This document shows, in pieces, positions 63,858 to 64,000 of a DNA stretch of 64,000 nt; the first letter of the stretch is position 1; each line of letters begins with the position of its first letter. The notes under the pieces are model-generated. The model worked only from the letters and a program-made list of their open reading frames with translations, was not told where the DNA came from and made no database searches. Origin of the DNA: Rhodopirellula sp. P2 (lineage in GTDB: Bacteria; Planctomycetota; Planctomycetia; Pirellulales; Pirellulaceae); contig NZ_CP118225.1 in the NCBI RefSeq assembly GCF_028768465.1, positions 6,429,001-6,493,000 of the forward strand. Reading direction: 5' to 3'. A program made the translations under genes and the position numbers.

Positions 63858-64000
63858 TCAGACTGCAACCGGAATCCGCTGCAGAAACTCCAAGGTCGCG
63901 CTGGCAAACTCTTCCGGGTTGTCTTGCGGCACCCAGTGCGAGCAATTCTTCATCGGATGCAACTCGGCGTTGGGCATGTCCTTGACCAACTGCTCCGCGG
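63858..64000 (-). CDS. C-terminal end of an alpha/beta hydrolase (partial)
   Basis: The last 46 codons of a gene running off the window: AEQLVKDMPNAELHPMKNCS then HWVPQDNPEEFASATLEFLQ. The His in CSHWVPQDNPEEF is in the position of the catalytic His of alpha/beta hydrolase-fold enzymes (esterases, haloalkane dehalogenases, epoxide hydrolases). The rest, including the nucleophile, is outside the window. It converges on the glycosidase gene. Confidence 0.8.
   Translation of the reverse strand, partial: AEQLVKDMPNAELHPMKNCSHWVPQDNPEEFASATLEFLQRIPVAV

Overview
The window looks like a chromosome segment of a marine planctomycete of the Pirellulaceae, most like Rhodopirellula. This is inferred from gene content: a secreted formylglycine sulfatase next to a DUF1080 protein, a large NHL/HEAT/cytochrome-c protein, PQQ-like propellers, an MJ0042-type zinc-ribbon protein, a sensor Ser/Thr kinase, many hypothetical secreted proteins, and long intergenic stretches full of palindromic repeats. 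No rRNA, tRNA or CRISPR array was recognised.

Layout. 1-2.9 kb: small genes, including a decayed receiver-domain fragment and a MYG1-family protein. 2.9-8.4 kb (minus): secreted polysaccharide-degradation genes (GH-like protein, DUF1080 protein, truncated sulfatase, full sulfatase, beta-propeller). 8.6-11.6 kb: three identical IS200-like/RAYT transposase genes, about 1 kb apart, embedded in REP hairpins. 11.7-18.3 kb (minus): an ABC export operon (HlyD adaptor, double ATPase, two ABC-2 permeases) interrupted by an (alpha/alpha)6-barrel glycosidase gene; the ATPase linker contains an in-frame repeat element. 18.9-30.3 kb: PQQ-like protein with an RGG-rich tail, an MDR oxidoreductase, a heme/NHL protein, a 268-bp tandem repeat array, a membrane-anchored coiled-coil protein, and a GH10-like protein lacking both catalytic glutamates. 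30.9-34.4 kb: a SWIM-SNF2 helicase.

34.9-42.1 kb (minus) is a tight seven-gene cluster: a frameshifted secreted/TM protein, an SSS symporter, a 39-residue membrane protein, an aspartate carbamoyltransferase-like enzyme, an asparagine-synthase-type amidotransferase, an N-carbamoyl amidohydrolase and an isochorismatase-fold hydrolase. Together they suggest uptake and metabolism of a ureido or carbamoyl compound. It is the best candidate for an undescribed pathway. 42.3-47.5 kb (minus) is a type IV pilus/type II secretion-like assembly set (PilMN fusion, PilO, secretin, PilP).

47.7-53.7 kb (plus): a secreted helical protein, an MJ0042 protein, a metallopeptidase paired with an ATP-grasp ligase, and a methyltransferase-like protein. 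53.8-64 kb: sensor Ser/Thr kinase, acetyl-CoA synthetase, asnS overlapping gluQRS, an AcuI-like reductase, a DUF5060 glycosidase, and the 3' end of an alpha/beta hydrolase leaving the window.
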